Shown: positions 1 through 9,039 of the stretch, one piece after another
Layout: the number at the start of each line of letters is the position of its first letter
How positions within the stretch are numbered: position 1 is the stretch's first letter
Assembly (NCBI RefSeq): GCF_902459695.1
Contig: NZ_CABPRZ010000023.1
Location: 30,909 to 94,908, forward strand
DNA length: 64,000 bases
From: Pandoraea terrae
Lineage (GTDB): Bacteria; Pseudomonadota; Gammaproteobacteria; Burkholderiales; Burkholderiaceae
Direction: 5' to 3'
Notes under the pieces: model-generated
What the model saw: only the letters and a program-made list of their open reading frames with translations
What the model was told of the DNA's origin: nothing
Databases searched by the model: none
Position numbers and translations under genes: made by a program

Positions 1-263
1 AGGCCCGACTCGTGCGCCACGTCGAAACCGCCCTGGATTGCCGGGCGCTTCGCCGTTTGCGAGATGCCGCGGAAACGGTAGTCGGAGAACAGCCCGACGT
101 TCGCAGTCACGCTGAACGGTTCGGCGGGCGCGGCCGCAGCAGGCGCCGCGGCGGGCGCGGCGTCCGTGCTTTGCGCCATCGCGCCCGCCGAGGCGGCAAG
201 CGCCCCGAAGAACACCCAGCCAACCATCGCAGTTGACTTATTCGCAGTTGACTTATTCTTCAT
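1..263 (-). CDS. TorF-family putative porin (Gcw_chp family), 5' part
   Basis: Only the first 87 codons lie in the window; the gene runs off the left edge. The ATG at 263 opens a signal peptide with a hydrophobic stretch ending near AGAMAQ, then an Ala/Pro-rich linker and the segment NVGLFSDYRFRGISQT, typical of the TIGR02001/Gcw_chp outer-membrane proteins now called TorF-like porins. Family knowledge: in Burkholderiaceae this gene often precedes glnK and amtB, so it probably leads a nitrogen-regulated operon; the sigma-54 promoter just upstream agrees. The N-terminus carries a tandem NKSTA NKSTA caused by a 15-base duplication (229-243 and 244-258). The family assignment is fairly sure; pore function is inferred. 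Confidence 0.82.
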   Translation of the reverse strand, partial: MKNKSTANKSTAMVGWVFFGALAASAGAMAQSTDAAPAAAPAAAAPAEPFSVTANVGLFSDYRFRGISQTAKRPAIQGGFDVAHESG

Positions 264-328
264 AACTTCCCCCAATTGGAAACTGATAGTCTTGGCGCAG
301 CTTGCGACTTTGCTTCAGAGGTAAGCAA

Positions 329-344
329 AGCAACTCCCGTGCCA
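329..344 (-). promoter_or_regulatory. sigma-54 (-24/-12) promoter
   Basis: Read on the minus strand the bases are TGGCACGGGAGTTGCT, an exact fit to the RpoN consensus TGGCAC-N5-TTGCW. It points at the porin gene, whose ATG is about 66 bases downstream of the -12 element. With an NtrC-like site further upstream it suggests nitrogen-limitation control of the porin (and the glnK-amtB genes expected beyond the window). Confidence 0.85.
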
Positions 345-554
345 GGCCCACTAAAAGGGCACGCTGCAAGACGCAAGATACGGACTCCGGGGTAAAAAAA
401 TGGCAAAATTTTCGGGATGGAATCGCTCGGAAAAGCGCGCCAGGGCTTGTGGCACGGGCGTTTCATGGTAGAGTGGCGCCCAAGCCGGCTGGCCGGACCG
501 ATGCACCATCGTGCACCGCGCACCACCGCCGGGCAAAGCACGTCGGCGGTGCAA

Positions 555-569
555 GCACCAACTCGGTGC
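555..569. promoter_or_regulatory. NtrC-like enhancer site
   Basis: GCACCAACTCGGTGC is a dyad with 5-base half-sites and a 5-base spacer, the arrangement of enterobacterial NtrC sites (GCACC-N5-GGTGC). It lies about 210 bases upstream of the sigma-54 promoter at 329-344, within enhancer range. Further GCACC half-sites occur at about 503-526. Inference from the sequence only. Confidence 0.6.
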
Positions 570-641
570 GCGAGCGGACCCGGCATGCTGCGTGGCCGGC
601 GAAGTCCTATGATGGGATAAGTAACGAGAGGGGGAAGGCTG

Positions 642-887
642 ATGAAACCGAACGAAATCCTGCAAGACATGCAAGCCAAGGTGAGCGACTTGCTCAAGCA
701 ATCGCCGGCCAAGGATATCGAGCGCAACGTCAAAAGCCTGCTGAACCAAGGCTTCAACCGGCTCGATCTGGTCACGCGCGAGGAATTCGACATCCAGGCG
801 CAAGTCCTGGCCCGCACCCGCGAGAAACTCGAAGCACTCGAAAAGCGCGTCGCCGAACTCGAGGGCGAGCGGCACGCACAAGACTGA
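642..887 (+). CDS. ubiK: UbiK, ubiquinone biosynthesis accessory factor
   Basis: This 81-residue protein starts MKPNEILQDMQAKVSDLL and ends in a heptad-rich coiled coil (EKLEALEKRVAELEGE), the layout of the BMFP/YqiC family. In E. coli UbiK binds UbiJ and helps the aerobic ubiquinone (coenzyme Q8) biosynthesis complex. Length matches the family (about 80-100 residues). The ATG is preceded by a GA-rich stretch (gagaggggg) acting as ribosome binding site. It is divergent from the porin gene and followed by comM, an order I recall from Burkholderia chromosomes. Confidence 0.9.
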   Translation: MKPNEILQDMQAKVSDLLKQSPAKDIERNVKSLLNQGFNRLDLVTREEFDIQAQVLARTREKLEALEKRVAELEGERHAQD

Positions 888-1121
888 GCGTTTCGGGCGC
901 CAGCCGCCTGACGTTTCATCGCTTGCGCCGATCTGCCCCAGCGCTTGATGGCCTGTTGTCCCGTTCGCGGCATGGGGGTCGTCCGACGACGCTCGGCCGC
1001 GACTCCGAAAGTCCCCTCGCCCCTTTGACCTGACGTACCGCCGCTGCCTATAGTGGCCGCATGCGTGGTCGTGGCGCCCCCGGCTGTGATGCGCGCGTCA
1101 TCGCAGTCAAAAGGAGGCGCC

Positions 1122-2654
1122 ATGTCGTTAGCCGTCGTCAACAGCCGAACACTGTCCGGCATGCAGGCACACGCCGTTACGGTCGAAGTCCATCTGGCCA
1201 ACGGTTTGCCGAGCCTGTCGCTGGTCGGCCTGCCCGATACGGAAGTGAAGGAAAGCCGTGAGCGCGTGCGCGCCGCGCTGCAGAATTGCGGCTTCGAATT
1301 TCCGGCGCGGCGCATCACTGTCAACCTCGCCCCCGCCGATCTTCCCAAAGCCTCCGGCAGCTTCGACCTGCCGATTGCGCTTGGCATACTTGCCGCGAGC
1401 GGGCAATTGCCCGCCGGCGGGTTGCGGACACACGAATTCGCGGGCGAGTTGTCACTGTCGGGCGAGTTGCGGCCGATCCGGGGCGCACTCGCCATGGCCG
1501 GCGCCGTGGCGCGGCTGTCAACGCCGCGCGCGTTGATCGTGCCGGCGGCAAACGCGCACGAGGCCGCCCTCGTACGTCACGCGACCGTCCACGCCGCGGC
1601 GACGCTGCTCGACGTTTGCGCCCATCTGGCGGAAGGCGACGCCGGGCAACGGCTGCCGGTAACGCTGACGCCCGCGTTTGCGCCGCAGGAGTGCGGCGCA
1701 GACAGCCGGCAGCTGGACCTCGCTGACGTGAAAGGTCAGGCGCCCGTGAAACGGGCACTCGAGGTCGCGGCCGCAGGTGGGCATCATCTGCTGCTGTCCG
1801 GTCCGCCCGGCACCGGCAAGTCGATGCTTGCCATGCGCTTCGCCGGTCTGTTGCCACCACTGTCGGACGACGAAGCCGTGGAAGTGGCCACCGTCGCCAG
1901 CATTAGCGCGCACGGCTTTTCCACACAGCGCTGGGGTGTGCGGCCGTTTCGCGCGCCGCATCACACGGCGTCGCCCGCCGCGCTTGTCGGCGGCGGCAGC
2001 CTGCCGCGCCCCGGGGAAATCAGCCTGGCGCACCACGGGGTGCTGTTTCTCGACGAGCTTCCCGAATTCCAGAGGCGCGTTCTCGAGGTCCTGCGCGAAC
2101 CGCTCGAAGAAGGCCGCGTCACCATCTCGCGGGCCGCGTTGCAAGCCGAGTTCCCGGCCCGCTTTCAATTGATCGCCGCGATGAATCCGTGTCCATGCGG
2201 CTACCTTGGCCATCCGCAGCGTCCGTGCCGATGCCCGGGCGAAGCGGTCGCCCGCTATCGTGGCAAATTGTCGGGCCCGCTGCTCGATCGCATCGACGTG
2301 CAAGTGGAAGTCCCGGCGCTCACGCCGGACGAACTCGCCGCGCCGGCGGCCGGCGAAACCAGCGACGCGGTGTCCCGGCGCGTGTGCGCCGCCAGAAACC
2401 GTCAGCACGCACGACAGGGCATGCTCAACCGGTCGCTCGCCGGCCCTATTCTGGAGCGGTACTGCACGCCATCCGGCGACGGCGCACAACTCCTGCGTCA
2501 GGCGGCCATCCAGCTGCAATGGTCGGCGCGCGCGTATCACCGGGTCCTGCGCGTCGCGCGCAGCGTGGCCGATCTCGCCGGCGAGGAGACCGTCGGCCTC
2601 CCTCACGTCGCCGAAGCCATTCAGTATCGCCGCTCAGTGCCCGCCGCCAATTGA
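1122..2654 (+). CDS. comM: ComM/YifB, AAA+ Mg-chelatase-like branch-migration helicase
   Basis: Predicted 510-residue protein. I chose ATG 1122 over an upstream in-frame start because aaggaggcg sits just before it and MSLAVVNSRTLSGMQA is the usual family N-terminus. An N-terminal Lon-protease-like fold (ChlI) is followed by the AAA+ core with Walker A GPPGTGKS near residue 228, Walker B LFLDE near 310, and a Cys cluster NPCPCGYLGHPQRPCRCP near 355 that probably binds zinc. In Haemophilus and Vibrio, ComM is a hexameric helicase that promotes branch migration during natural transformation. Convergent with the adenosine deaminase gene. Confidence 0.93.
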   Translation: MSLAVVNSRTLSGMQAHAVTVEVHLANGLPSLSLVGLPDTEVKESRERVRAALQNCGFEFPARRITVNLAPADLPKASGSFDLPIALGILAASGQLPAGGLRTHEFAGELSLSGELRPIRGALAMAGAVARLSTPRALIVPAANAHEAALVRHATVHAAATLLDVCAHLAEGDAGQRLPVTLTPAFAPQECGADSRQLDLADVKGQAPVKRALEVAAAGGHHLLLSGPPGTGKSMLAMRFAGLLPPLSDDEAVEVATVASISAHGFSTQRWGVRPFRAPHHTASPAALVGGGSLPRPGEISLAHHGVLFLDELPEFQRRVLEVLREPLEEGRVTISRAALQAEFPARFQLIAAMNPCPCGYLGHPQRPCRCPGEAVARYRGKLSGPLLDRIDVQVEVPALTPDELAAPAAGETSDAVSRRVCAARNRQHARQGMLNRSLAGPILERYCTPSGDGAQLLRQAAIQLQWSARAYHRVLRVARSVADLAGEETVGLPHVAEAIQYRRSVPAAN

Positions 2655-2670
2655 CCGTGCGTCCCCGCCT

Positions 2671-2706
2671 TAAAAAAAAAGCGGCCGCACTGGGGGTGGC
2701 GGCCGC
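2671..2706 (-). terminator. Rho-independent terminator of the adenosine deaminase gene
   Basis: On the minus strand an 8-base stem GCGGCCGC / GCGGCCGC with a 10-base loop is followed by nine T residues, 38 bases past the stop codon of the deaminase gene. The other strand has no T run, so it serves the minus-strand gene. Confidence 0.85.
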
Positions 2707-2743
2707 AAGGTCTGGAGAGACCGAAGGAAAAATCATTAGCGCA

Positions 2744-3856
2744 CTATTGCGCGGCCAACGCCTTCTTGAGCGTGCTCAGGCACGCGTCGAATTCGTCTGC
2801 GAACTCCTTGCGCCATTGTTGCTGCGTCACGCTATCGAGCCACGCGCCATCGATGCCATTGAGGGTGAAGGCGCGCAAATCGTCGAGCGAGAAGCCGAGA
2901 TGACTGAACATCAGCTCCCATGCCTCGGCCGGGTTCACCTTGTGCAGCGTCGGGTCGTCGGTATTCGGATGAATCTTGAGCCCGAGTTCCGGCATGCGGC
3001 GGATCGGATGGTCTTGCGCCCACCGCTCGGGCGACAGTGTGCGCAAATAATATGAATTCGTCGGCACGACGGTGAAGACGATGCCGCGTTCCGCACACTG
3101 CCGGGCGAAATCGGGCGCGTCGACGATCGTATAACCGTGATCGATACGGTCACACTGCAGAAGCTCCACGGCCGTCTCGACGTTTGTCCACGGCATGCCG
3201 AACTCGCCCGCATGCGCCGTCGTCTTGAAACCGGCACGCCGCGCGTTGCGATACGCCTTCCAGAACAATTCCGGCGGACGGTCGTTCTCGCGATAGTCGA
3301 TGCCGATGCCGATCACTTCATCGGCGCGATGCGCGCGCATCCATTCGACCATCTCGACCGCTTCACGCGCATCGGCTTCGCGGTCGATGCTCGGCACCAG
3401 CCGCCCCGCGATGCGATGATCGCGCTCGGCGTCGCGAATCCCCGCCACGATGGCGTCCTGCGCATCTGCATACGCGATCTTCGACGTGCGCACCGTGCCC
3501 GTCGGGTTCCAGAAGAACTCGCTGTAACGCACGCCGCGCGACGCAGCGTCCGCAAGGTATTCGTAAGCAATGCGATGCAGATCGTCGGGTGTCGTCAGCA
3601 GGAATTCATCCAGCGCGCGCAACACCCGCAATACGCCCACGGGCTTCTCGCCGCGCGTGTAGAAGCTGTCGATCTCCGCGCGCGACAGCGGCGCGTTCGA
3701 CTTTTCGGCGAGTGACACGAACGTTTCGTAACGCACAGCGCCGAGCAAGTGGCAATGCAATTCGACCTTCGGGATCGCGGCAAAGAATGCACGATGCGCG
3801 TCGGTTACCTCCACGCCGGTGCGGGCGGCGGGCACATGGCCCGGTGTCTCTTTCAT
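2744..3856 (-). CDS. add: Adenosine deaminase
   Basis: Predicted 370 residues, amidohydrolase fold. Visible motifs are the metal site PKVELHCHLLGA near residue 32, HAGEF with the catalytic Glu region near 215, DHGYTI near 240, and HPNTDDPTLHKV near 300 holding the paired Asp residues of adenosine/adenine deaminases. It hydrolyses adenosine to inosine and ammonia (adenine as substrate cannot be excluded). Start MKETPGHV is preferred over an upstream in-frame ATG because the extension is Arg-rich and unlike the family. The NCS2 permease gene lies 75 bases upstream on the same strand, so import and deamination of purines are probably co-expressed. Confidence 0.9.
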   Translation of the reverse strand: MKETPGHVPAARTGVEVTDAHRAFFAAIPKVELHCHLLGAVRYETFVSLAEKSNAPLSRAEIDSFYTRGEKPVGVLRVLRALDEFLLTTPDDLHRIAYEYLADAASRGVRYSEFFWNPTGTVRTSKIAYADAQDAIVAGIRDAERDHRIAGRLVPSIDREADAREAVEMVEWMRAHRADEVIGIGIDYRENDRPPELFWKAYRNARRAGFKTTAHAGEFGMPWTNVETAVELLQCDRIDHGYTIVDAPDFARQCAERGIVFTVVPTNSYYLRTLSPERWAQDHPIRRMPELGLKIHPNTDDPTLHKVNPAEAWELMFSHLGFSLDDLRAFTLNGIDGAWLDSVTQQQWRKEFADEFDACLSTLKKALAAQ

Positions 3857-3931
3857 GAGTGGATCTTTTGAGTGCGAACGACAAACTGCGGCACGACGTC
3901 CTGCATCGCAGGGCATCGCGCCGCGCCAGGC

Positions 3932-5323
3932 TCAGTGGCGCCCCACCACTGTCCAGAAGTAATACGCGAGCGGCAACGCCAGCACGTACAGGCCCCACGG
4001 CAGGTCCTTGAAGCGGCCCACCAGCATCTTCACCAGCACGTAGCACAGCAGACCGCCCGCGATGCCCGTGCCGAAACTGTTCGACAGCAACGTGAGCAAC
4101 ACCATCGCCAGCACCGGGAAGGCGTCGCTGAAATCGTCGAAAGGTACGTGGCGAATCGTGCTGAACATCGAAAGGCCGATCAGGATCAACGCCGGCGCGG
4201 TCGCCTCCTTCGGAATCGCCAACGCCACCGGCACGAAAAAGCAGACCAATGCGAACATCAGCGCCGCCGAGAGTGCGGTCAGCCCCGTGCGGCCACCGGC
4301 CTCCACCCCTGCGGCGGATTCGACCAGCGCCGTCAGCGCCGGAATGCCGAGCATGGCACCGCCGGTTGCGGCGATCGAGTCGACAAGAAACGGCCGATTG
4401 ATGTTCTCCATGTTGCCGTGTTCGTCGAGCAGTCCCGCCTTGCCGCCAACCGCAAGCGTGGTGCCGAGTGTCGAGAAAAATTCCGCCGCGAAGAACGCGA
4501 ACAGATACGGCAACGCGGAAACCGACAGCGCGCTGGCGATATCCAACTGGAATGCGACCGGAGCGATGCTGTGCGGCAGCGACACGAAGACGTCCGGCAC
4601 CTTCGTCACGCCGAGCGGCACACCTGCCAATGCAGCGAGCAGGATCGACCAGAGAATCGCGCCAGGAACTTTGCGCCCTTGCAGCAATACCGCCGCGCCC
4701 AGACCGATCAACGCCACCATCGTGCCCGGACGGCTGAAGTCGCCCAAGGCGAACGCATTCGTCTTCGCATTCGCCACCACCATGCCGGCGTTGCGCACAC
4801 CGAGCACTGCGATGAACAGACCGATCGACGCGCCCAGACCCAATTTGATCGATGTCGGGATGAGCCGCGCCACCACGCTGCGAGCGCCAAGCACCGTCAA
4901 CAACAGGAACAGCACGCCCGACAGGAACGCAATCGCAACGCCGGTTTGCCAGGCGACGTGCTCCGTCGCGGCGAGGGTCACGCCGACGATCACCGAACCG
5001 CCAATGCCGGGGCCGACGAGGAACGGCAGATTGGCGTACAAGGCCATCAAGACCGTGAAGACGACGAACACGAGCAGGGTCGCCGTCGTCGCCGCGGCGC
5101 GCTCCATGCCCCCGGTGGCGAGCAGCGATGGAATGACCACGAGCAGGTACGCCGCCGCGAGGAACGATGTCACCCCGGCCAACACCTCCGTTCGCACGGA
5201 TGACCCGCGCGCCGAAATCGCGAAACGACGGTCGAGCCAACTCGCCGGGGCCGTCGCGGTCACCGCCGAGGGTGCGGCGCGCGAAGCGCCTGCGCCGTCT
5301 TGAGAGGATGGAGTCGAATGCAT
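3932..5323 (-). CDS. NCS2-family purine (adenine/hypoxanthine/guanine) permease, AzgA type
   Basis: Predicted 463-residue membrane protein with about 12-14 hydrophobic segments. It contains RTEVLAGVTSFLAAAYLLVV near the first helix and GPGIGGSVIVGVTLA, typical of the AzgA-like branch of NCS2 proton symporters for purine bases. A short Ser/Ala-rich tail precedes the first membrane helix; MHSTPSSQDG (ATG 5323) is the likely start. It is followed on the same strand by adenosine deaminase and divergent from a LysR gene, which suggests regulated uptake of purines. Substrate is inferred from family and context. Confidence 0.88.
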   Translation of the reverse strand: MHSTPSSQDGAGASRAAPSAVTATAPASWLDRRFAISARGSSVRTEVLAGVTSFLAAAYLLVVIPSLLATGGMERAAATTATLLVFVVFTVLMALYANLPFLVGPGIGGSVIVGVTLAATEHVAWQTGVAIAFLSGVLFLLLTVLGARSVVARLIPTSIKLGLGASIGLFIAVLGVRNAGMVVANAKTNAFALGDFSRPGTMVALIGLGAAVLLQGRKVPGAILWSILLAALAGVPLGVTKVPDVFVSLPHSIAPVAFQLDIASALSVSALPYLFAFFAAEFFSTLGTTLAVGGKAGLLDEHGNMENINRPFLVDSIAATGGAMLGIPALTALVESAAGVEAGGRTGLTALSAALMFALVCFFVPVALAIPKEATAPALILIGLSMFSTIRHVPFDDFSDAFPVLAMVLLTLLSNSFGTGIAGGLLCYVLVKMLVGRFKDLPWGLYVLALPLAYYFWTVVGRH

Positions 5324-5544
5324 AAGCCTAGAATACTCAGGTTGAGCCAAACGGGTCCGAAGCCGTGCTGCGCAGGCCGCTTTCAGCACACGCCCCGCGG
5401 CAGCCGCACAATGGATCGCACTCTACGCGCACCCGTCTATAAATAAAAAATCAAAATTCTTATAAAACAATAATTTCAATCTATACTGATTGCCAAGGCG
5501 CCGCATCCGGCTGCCGGACCCGTTATTTCGCGCCCGCTATCCCC
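5324..5544. other. Divergent promoter region of the purine permease and LysR genes
   Basis: This 221-base gap contains a sharply AT-rich block (about 5440-5495, with runs such as ataaataaaaaatc) in an otherwise GC-rich sequence. Such a block between a LysR gene and a divergent target usually holds both promoters and the LysR operator. I see no single perfect T-N11-A dyad that I would call. Confidence 0.5.
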
Positions 5545-6576
5545 ATGAAGACGTCTGCCCCATCGGCTTCGTCCGGTTCATCCGGCCCTTCCGCATCCGC
5601 CGCAACAGCCACGCGTGGCGGCGCGCTTTCGCAGGCGTCCCTCGAGCCGATACCGCCGTTGCCGGCGCTGACGCTGCGCCAGGTTCAGTACTTCGTCGCC
5701 CTTGCCCATTCGCGCAGTTTCACGCAGGCCGCCCAAGCGTTGTCCGTCACTCAGCCGGCATTGACCGCGGCAATCCGCCAAATCGAGTTCCTGCTCGGCG
5801 GCCGGCTGTTCGAACGGTCGTCGCACCGCCTCACACTGACCAGCGCGGGCGCGACCGTGCTTCCGCTCGCGGAACGCCTGCTCAATGCGGCACGCGGCAC
5901 GTTCGACGACATGACGAGTACCTTCGCCGAACAAGTGCAGACCGTGCGCATCGGTTTCATCCCGTCGGTCGCCGGCCGCCTGTTGCCGGCCTTGGGCGCG
6001 TTGCGCGAGGCGGATCCGTCCGTGCGATTCGCACTGTCCGACCTGCCGAACAGCGAACTGGTGCAAGCCCTTGGCAAAGGGGAAATCGACCTCGCCGTCG
6101 GTGTACGCGATGACGTGGCGGCCGACGACGCGGCAGACGGTGGCAGTCACGCCAGGCACTTTCGTTACGACGATCTGTTTGTCGACGAGATCGTGCTCGT
6201 CGTGCACCGCGACGATCCGATGGCGCACGCTGGCAGCGTCGGCTGGGCGTCGCTGGTCGAGCGCGACCTGGCGGTGTTCGTGCGCGGCAACGTCAGCGAC
6301 ACATTGCAACGCACCGGTGGCGCACAGAACCTGCGTCTCGACCCGAAATACCGCATGGAATATACCGAGCCGCTTTATGCCCTGGTGCGCAGCGGCCTGG
6401 CCGTGGCCGTGCTGCCGCGCCTCTATACGCTGCATCTGCACGATCCGGCGCTGACCGCGTTGCCGCTGATCGCGCCGACGGTCACGCGCACCATCGCCCT
6501 CATGTCCCTCGACGGCGGCGAGCGCAGCCCGCAGGTCACCCGTTGCCGCGACTGGATCGCAACGCAGGTGAGTTGA
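5545..6576 (+). CDS. LysR-family transcriptional regulator
   Basis: Predicted 343 residues, slightly longer than usual because of a Ser/Ala/Gly-rich N-terminal tail of about 38 residues. The winged helix-turn-helix runs from LTLRQVQYFVALAHSRSF to GGRLFERSSHRLTLT, followed by a periplasmic-binding-protein-like effector domain (TVRIGFIPSVAGRLLPALG). It lies head to head with the purine permease-deaminase pair, the classical arrangement for a LysR activator of its neighbours. A later start near the HTH is possible because no strong ribosome binding site precedes ATG 5545. Confidence 0.9.
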   Translation: MKTSAPSASSGSSGPSASAATATRGGALSQASLEPIPPLPALTLRQVQYFVALAHSRSFTQAAQALSVTQPALTAAIRQIEFLLGGRLFERSSHRLTLTSAGATVLPLAERLLNAARGTFDDMTSTFAEQVQTVRIGFIPSVAGRLLPALGALREADPSVRFALSDLPNSELVQALGKGEIDLAVGVRDDVAADDAADGGSHARHFRYDDLFVDEIVLVVHRDDPMAHAGSVGWASLVERDLAVFVRGNVSDTLQRTGGAQNLRLDPKYRMEYTEPLYALVRSGLAVAVLPRLYTLHLHDPALTALPLIAPTVTRTIALMSLDGGERSPQVTRCRDWIATQVS

Positions 6577-6638
6577 ACCGCGTGACGCGGCAACATCCCG
6601 CGTCTGCGGCCGCCACGCATCGCATCGCACGGCGCAAG

Positions 6639-7742
6639 TTACGGCAGGCGGGCGATGCTGGCGTTCAAAGCGTTGTAGAAGCCGTCCGCATCGACGTCGG
6701 TGACCCAGGTCGCATTGACCGGCCGTTTGCTGCGGCCAGTCCAGTCGACGATCGTCTCGCCCAGCGTGTACTCGCCTGTGGTCTCGACCGAGACGTTGAC
6801 CTTGCGGCCGCTGAACAGCGACGGTTCGATGAGATACGCCACCGTGCACGGGTCATACATCGGCGCCGACTCGACGCCGAAACGGCCCTTCTGGTACGCA
6901 ACTTCCGCCGCCATGATGTCGGCGACGAGCGCCCCGCAACGATTGCCGAGCGCACGCACCGGTGCGATGCGCGCCGGCGTGATCGGTGCCTTGACGGCGA
7001 CGTCGCGCGGCAGCACCGTGATCGGCACGCCGCTGGCAAACACGATGCGTGCGGCCTCCGGATCGACATAGATATTGAACTCGGCCGCCGGCGTCATATT
7101 GCCGCGCTCGAAGAACGCGCCCCCCATCAACACGATCTCGCGCAGTGCCTTCCCGATTTCCGGCGCAACGGTGAGGGCCGTCGCGATATTCGTCAACGGG
7201 CCCAACGCGCACAGCGTGACGCTGCCCGGTGCGGCGCCGCGCAGCGTATCGATCAGGTACGTCACCGCATGCTGCGGCGCGAGGGGGGCTTGCGGATCGT
7301 GCAGTGGCACGCCGTCGAGGCCGGTGCGGCCATGGACATTGGCAGCGGTCAACAGTTCGCGCATCAACGGACGCGCGCAGCCGGCATATACCGGCAGCGT
7401 ATGCGTACGGCCGGCCCAATCGCGCACGATGCGCGCATTGCGTTCGGTCAATGTCAGCGGCACATTGCCGGCAACCGCCGTCAATGCCTTCACGTCGAGC
7501 CGCCCCTGTGCGCCCAGCGCAAACAGAATGGCGATGGCGTCGTCCTGTCCGGGATCCGTGTCGATGATGACGCTGCGCGCCGAGGCGTCGGCCGGCAAAC
7601 GCGACGCGCCCCGCACCATTTCGACTTGCGCCCAGCCCCGCGAAGGCAGGGCCGCGGCGCCAAGCGTTGCGGCGGTGGCGGCAAATGTCGTGCGCAGAAA
7701 ACCCCGGCGCGAAGAACGGTTCTCGAAACGTTGATTGGACAT
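6639..7742 (-). CDS. Secreted nucleoside hydrolase (Tat signal)
   Basis: Predicted 367 residues. MSNQRFENRSSRRGFLRTTF is a twin-arginine signal (SRRGFL), followed by a hydrophobic stretch and AQ cleavage site, so the enzyme should be folded in the cytoplasm and exported. VIIDTDPGQDDAIAILFAL near residue 60 is the calcium-binding DTDPGxDD motif of inosine/uridine-preferring nucleoside hydrolases, which cleave ribonucleosides into base and ribose. ATG 7742 fits the Tat signal; the upstream extension does not. It follows the porin gene on the same strand (88-base gap) and sits near a purine permease and adenosine deaminase, suggesting nucleoside scavenging. Confidence 0.92.
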   Translation of the reverse strand: MSNQRFENRSSRRGFLRTTFAATAATLGAAALPSRGWAQVEMVRGASRLPADASARSVIIDTDPGQDDAIAILFALGAQGRLDVKALTAVAGNVPLTLTERNARIVRDWAGRTHTLPVYAGCARPLMRELLTAANVHGRTGLDGVPLHDPQAPLAPQHAVTYLIDTLRGAAPGSVTLCALGPLTNIATALTVAPEIGKALREIVLMGGAFFERGNMTPAAEFNIYVDPEAARIVFASGVPITVLPRDVAVKAPITPARIAPVRALGNRCGALVADIMAAEVAYQKGRFGVESAPMYDPCTVAYLIEPSLFSGRKVNVSVETTGEYTLGETIVDWTGRSKRPVNATWVTDVDADGFYNALNASIARLP

Positions 7743-7830
7743 GGCGGTGGCGTCAAAAATGCTCAATGGCAGGGAGACTCGGCGCCGGCGGGGAATATCC
7801 GGCGCGCAGATCAGATATCGCCCACGAGGA

Positions 7831-8961
7831 TCAGAACACGTGACGCATCCCAAGCGTCACCGCCGTCTGGCGTTTCGTGCTCGATGCCGAATATCCGAAC
7901 AACTGTGCGTACTTCGCGTCGCCGGCCGCCTGCTGTGCATTCAGCGTCAACGCGATATCGGTCCGCTTGGACAGGAAGTAGTCAGCCTGCAGGTTGACCT
8001 GGTGCCATTGCGGACGCGTCTCGATCACGTCGTATTTGCCGTTCGTGAAGCCGTAGGCCGCGCCGAGCACGAGCGCCGGCGTGACGTGGTAGTTCAAGGT
8101 CAGGTCGAAATTCTGCAGATGAAGATGCGTCTGATCGAGGTAAGTAAAGCGGACGTCGGTGAACAGCGCCCCGATGACGGCCGGTCCGATCGTGTAGAAG
8201 CCGCCGGTACCGAAGATGCGTTGCTGGCTCGCGGAGACGCTGGTGTGTACGGCACTCTTCGAAAACAGTAGCAGCGGGCTGGCGTAGTCATTGGCGATCG
8301 CGCCATCCGGATTCGTGCCGCTGAACGGCGAGTTGAACTGCGCGTACACCACGTTCCAGCTGAAATCCGAATGCGTATAGCCGAGACCCAGGCTGTAGGC
8401 ATTGTTATTGCGGAAACCTGTGGCCGAGTTGCTGAAGCCGTACTGTGCCGTGCCTTGCAGACCGCGATACGTGGGGCTCACGTACTTGACCGAGTTCTGC
8501 ATGCGAATGTCGTTGTAGCCGTTGTCGTTGTCACCGATATTCACCCCGTTGCTCGAGATGATGACCGGGCCGACGTAATCGTGCACCGTATCGTACTGGC
8601 GGCCCACCGTCAGCGTGCCCAGCGACTTGTCGGACAGCCCCACGTACGACTGGCGGCCGAATGCACGGCCGTTCTGCGCCGCCGTCCCGTTGACGACACT
8701 GAAGCCGGCTTCGATCGTGAAGATCGCCTTCGTACCGTTACCGAGATCCTCGCTGCCGCGCATGCCCCAGCGCGGATTCTGGTTGGTGCCGGACAGCGCT
8801 TGCCACGTCTTGCTGCCGCCCTGATTGCTCACATAGCCCACGCCGGCGGAAATCAGGCCGTACATCGTAACGTTGCTCTGGGCATGGGCGGCGCCCGCGC
8901 CGATCCCGAGCATGGCACACGTGCCCAACAGCCCGCAGCGGGCAAGAATCGAAGTCTTCAT
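7831..8961 (-). CDS. General diffusion porin (Gram-negative porin, OmpC-like)
   Basis: Predicted 376 residues: a signal peptide (MKTSILARCGLLG ... GAAHAQ) then SNVTMYGLISAGVGYVSNQ, the standard opening of Burkholderiales trimeric porins, with SRWGMRGSEDLG-like loop (here RWGMRGSEDLGNGTKAIF) and a C-terminal Phe (MRHVF) recognised by the outer-membrane insertion machinery. It lies directly upstream of the nucleoside hydrolase, so may let nucleosides through the outer membrane, but specificity cannot be read. A 30-base perfect dyad lies about 80 bases upstream of the start. Confidence 0.92.
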   Translation of the reverse strand: MKTSILARCGLLGTCAMLGIGAGAAHAQSNVTMYGLISAGVGYVSNQGGSKTWQALSGTNQNPRWGMRGSEDLGNGTKAIFTIEAGFSVVNGTAAQNGRAFGRQSYVGLSDKSLGTLTVGRQYDTVHDYVGPVIISSNGVNIGDNDNGYNDIRMQNSVKYVSPTYRGLQGTAQYGFSNSATGFRNNNAYSLGLGYTHSDFSWNVVYAQFNSPFSGTNPDGAIANDYASPLLLFSKSAVHTSVSASQQRIFGTGGFYTIGPAVIGALFTDVRFTYLDQTHLHLQNFDLTLNYHVTPALVLGAAYGFTNGKYDVIETRPQWHQVNLQADYFLSKRTDIALTLNAQQAAGDAKYAQLFGYSASSTKRQTAVTLGMRHVF

Positions 8962-9039
8962 GGTATTTCTGGCGTATAGGAGTTCGGAAACCGCGCGTGG
9001 GGATCACGGCAGCGCAGGCCGAACTATAGGGAACGCCCT

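Noticed and set aside
441..470. Second sigma-54 promoter on the plus strand (TGGCACGGGCGTTTCAT) for ubiK
   Set aside because: The -24 element fits but the -12 GC is missing (TTTCA instead of TTGCA).
3606..5240. 544-codon minus-strand frame over the permease and deaminase genes
   Set aside because: Arg/Gly-rich product with no domain, lying out of frame within two well-recognised genes; a shadow caused by high GC.
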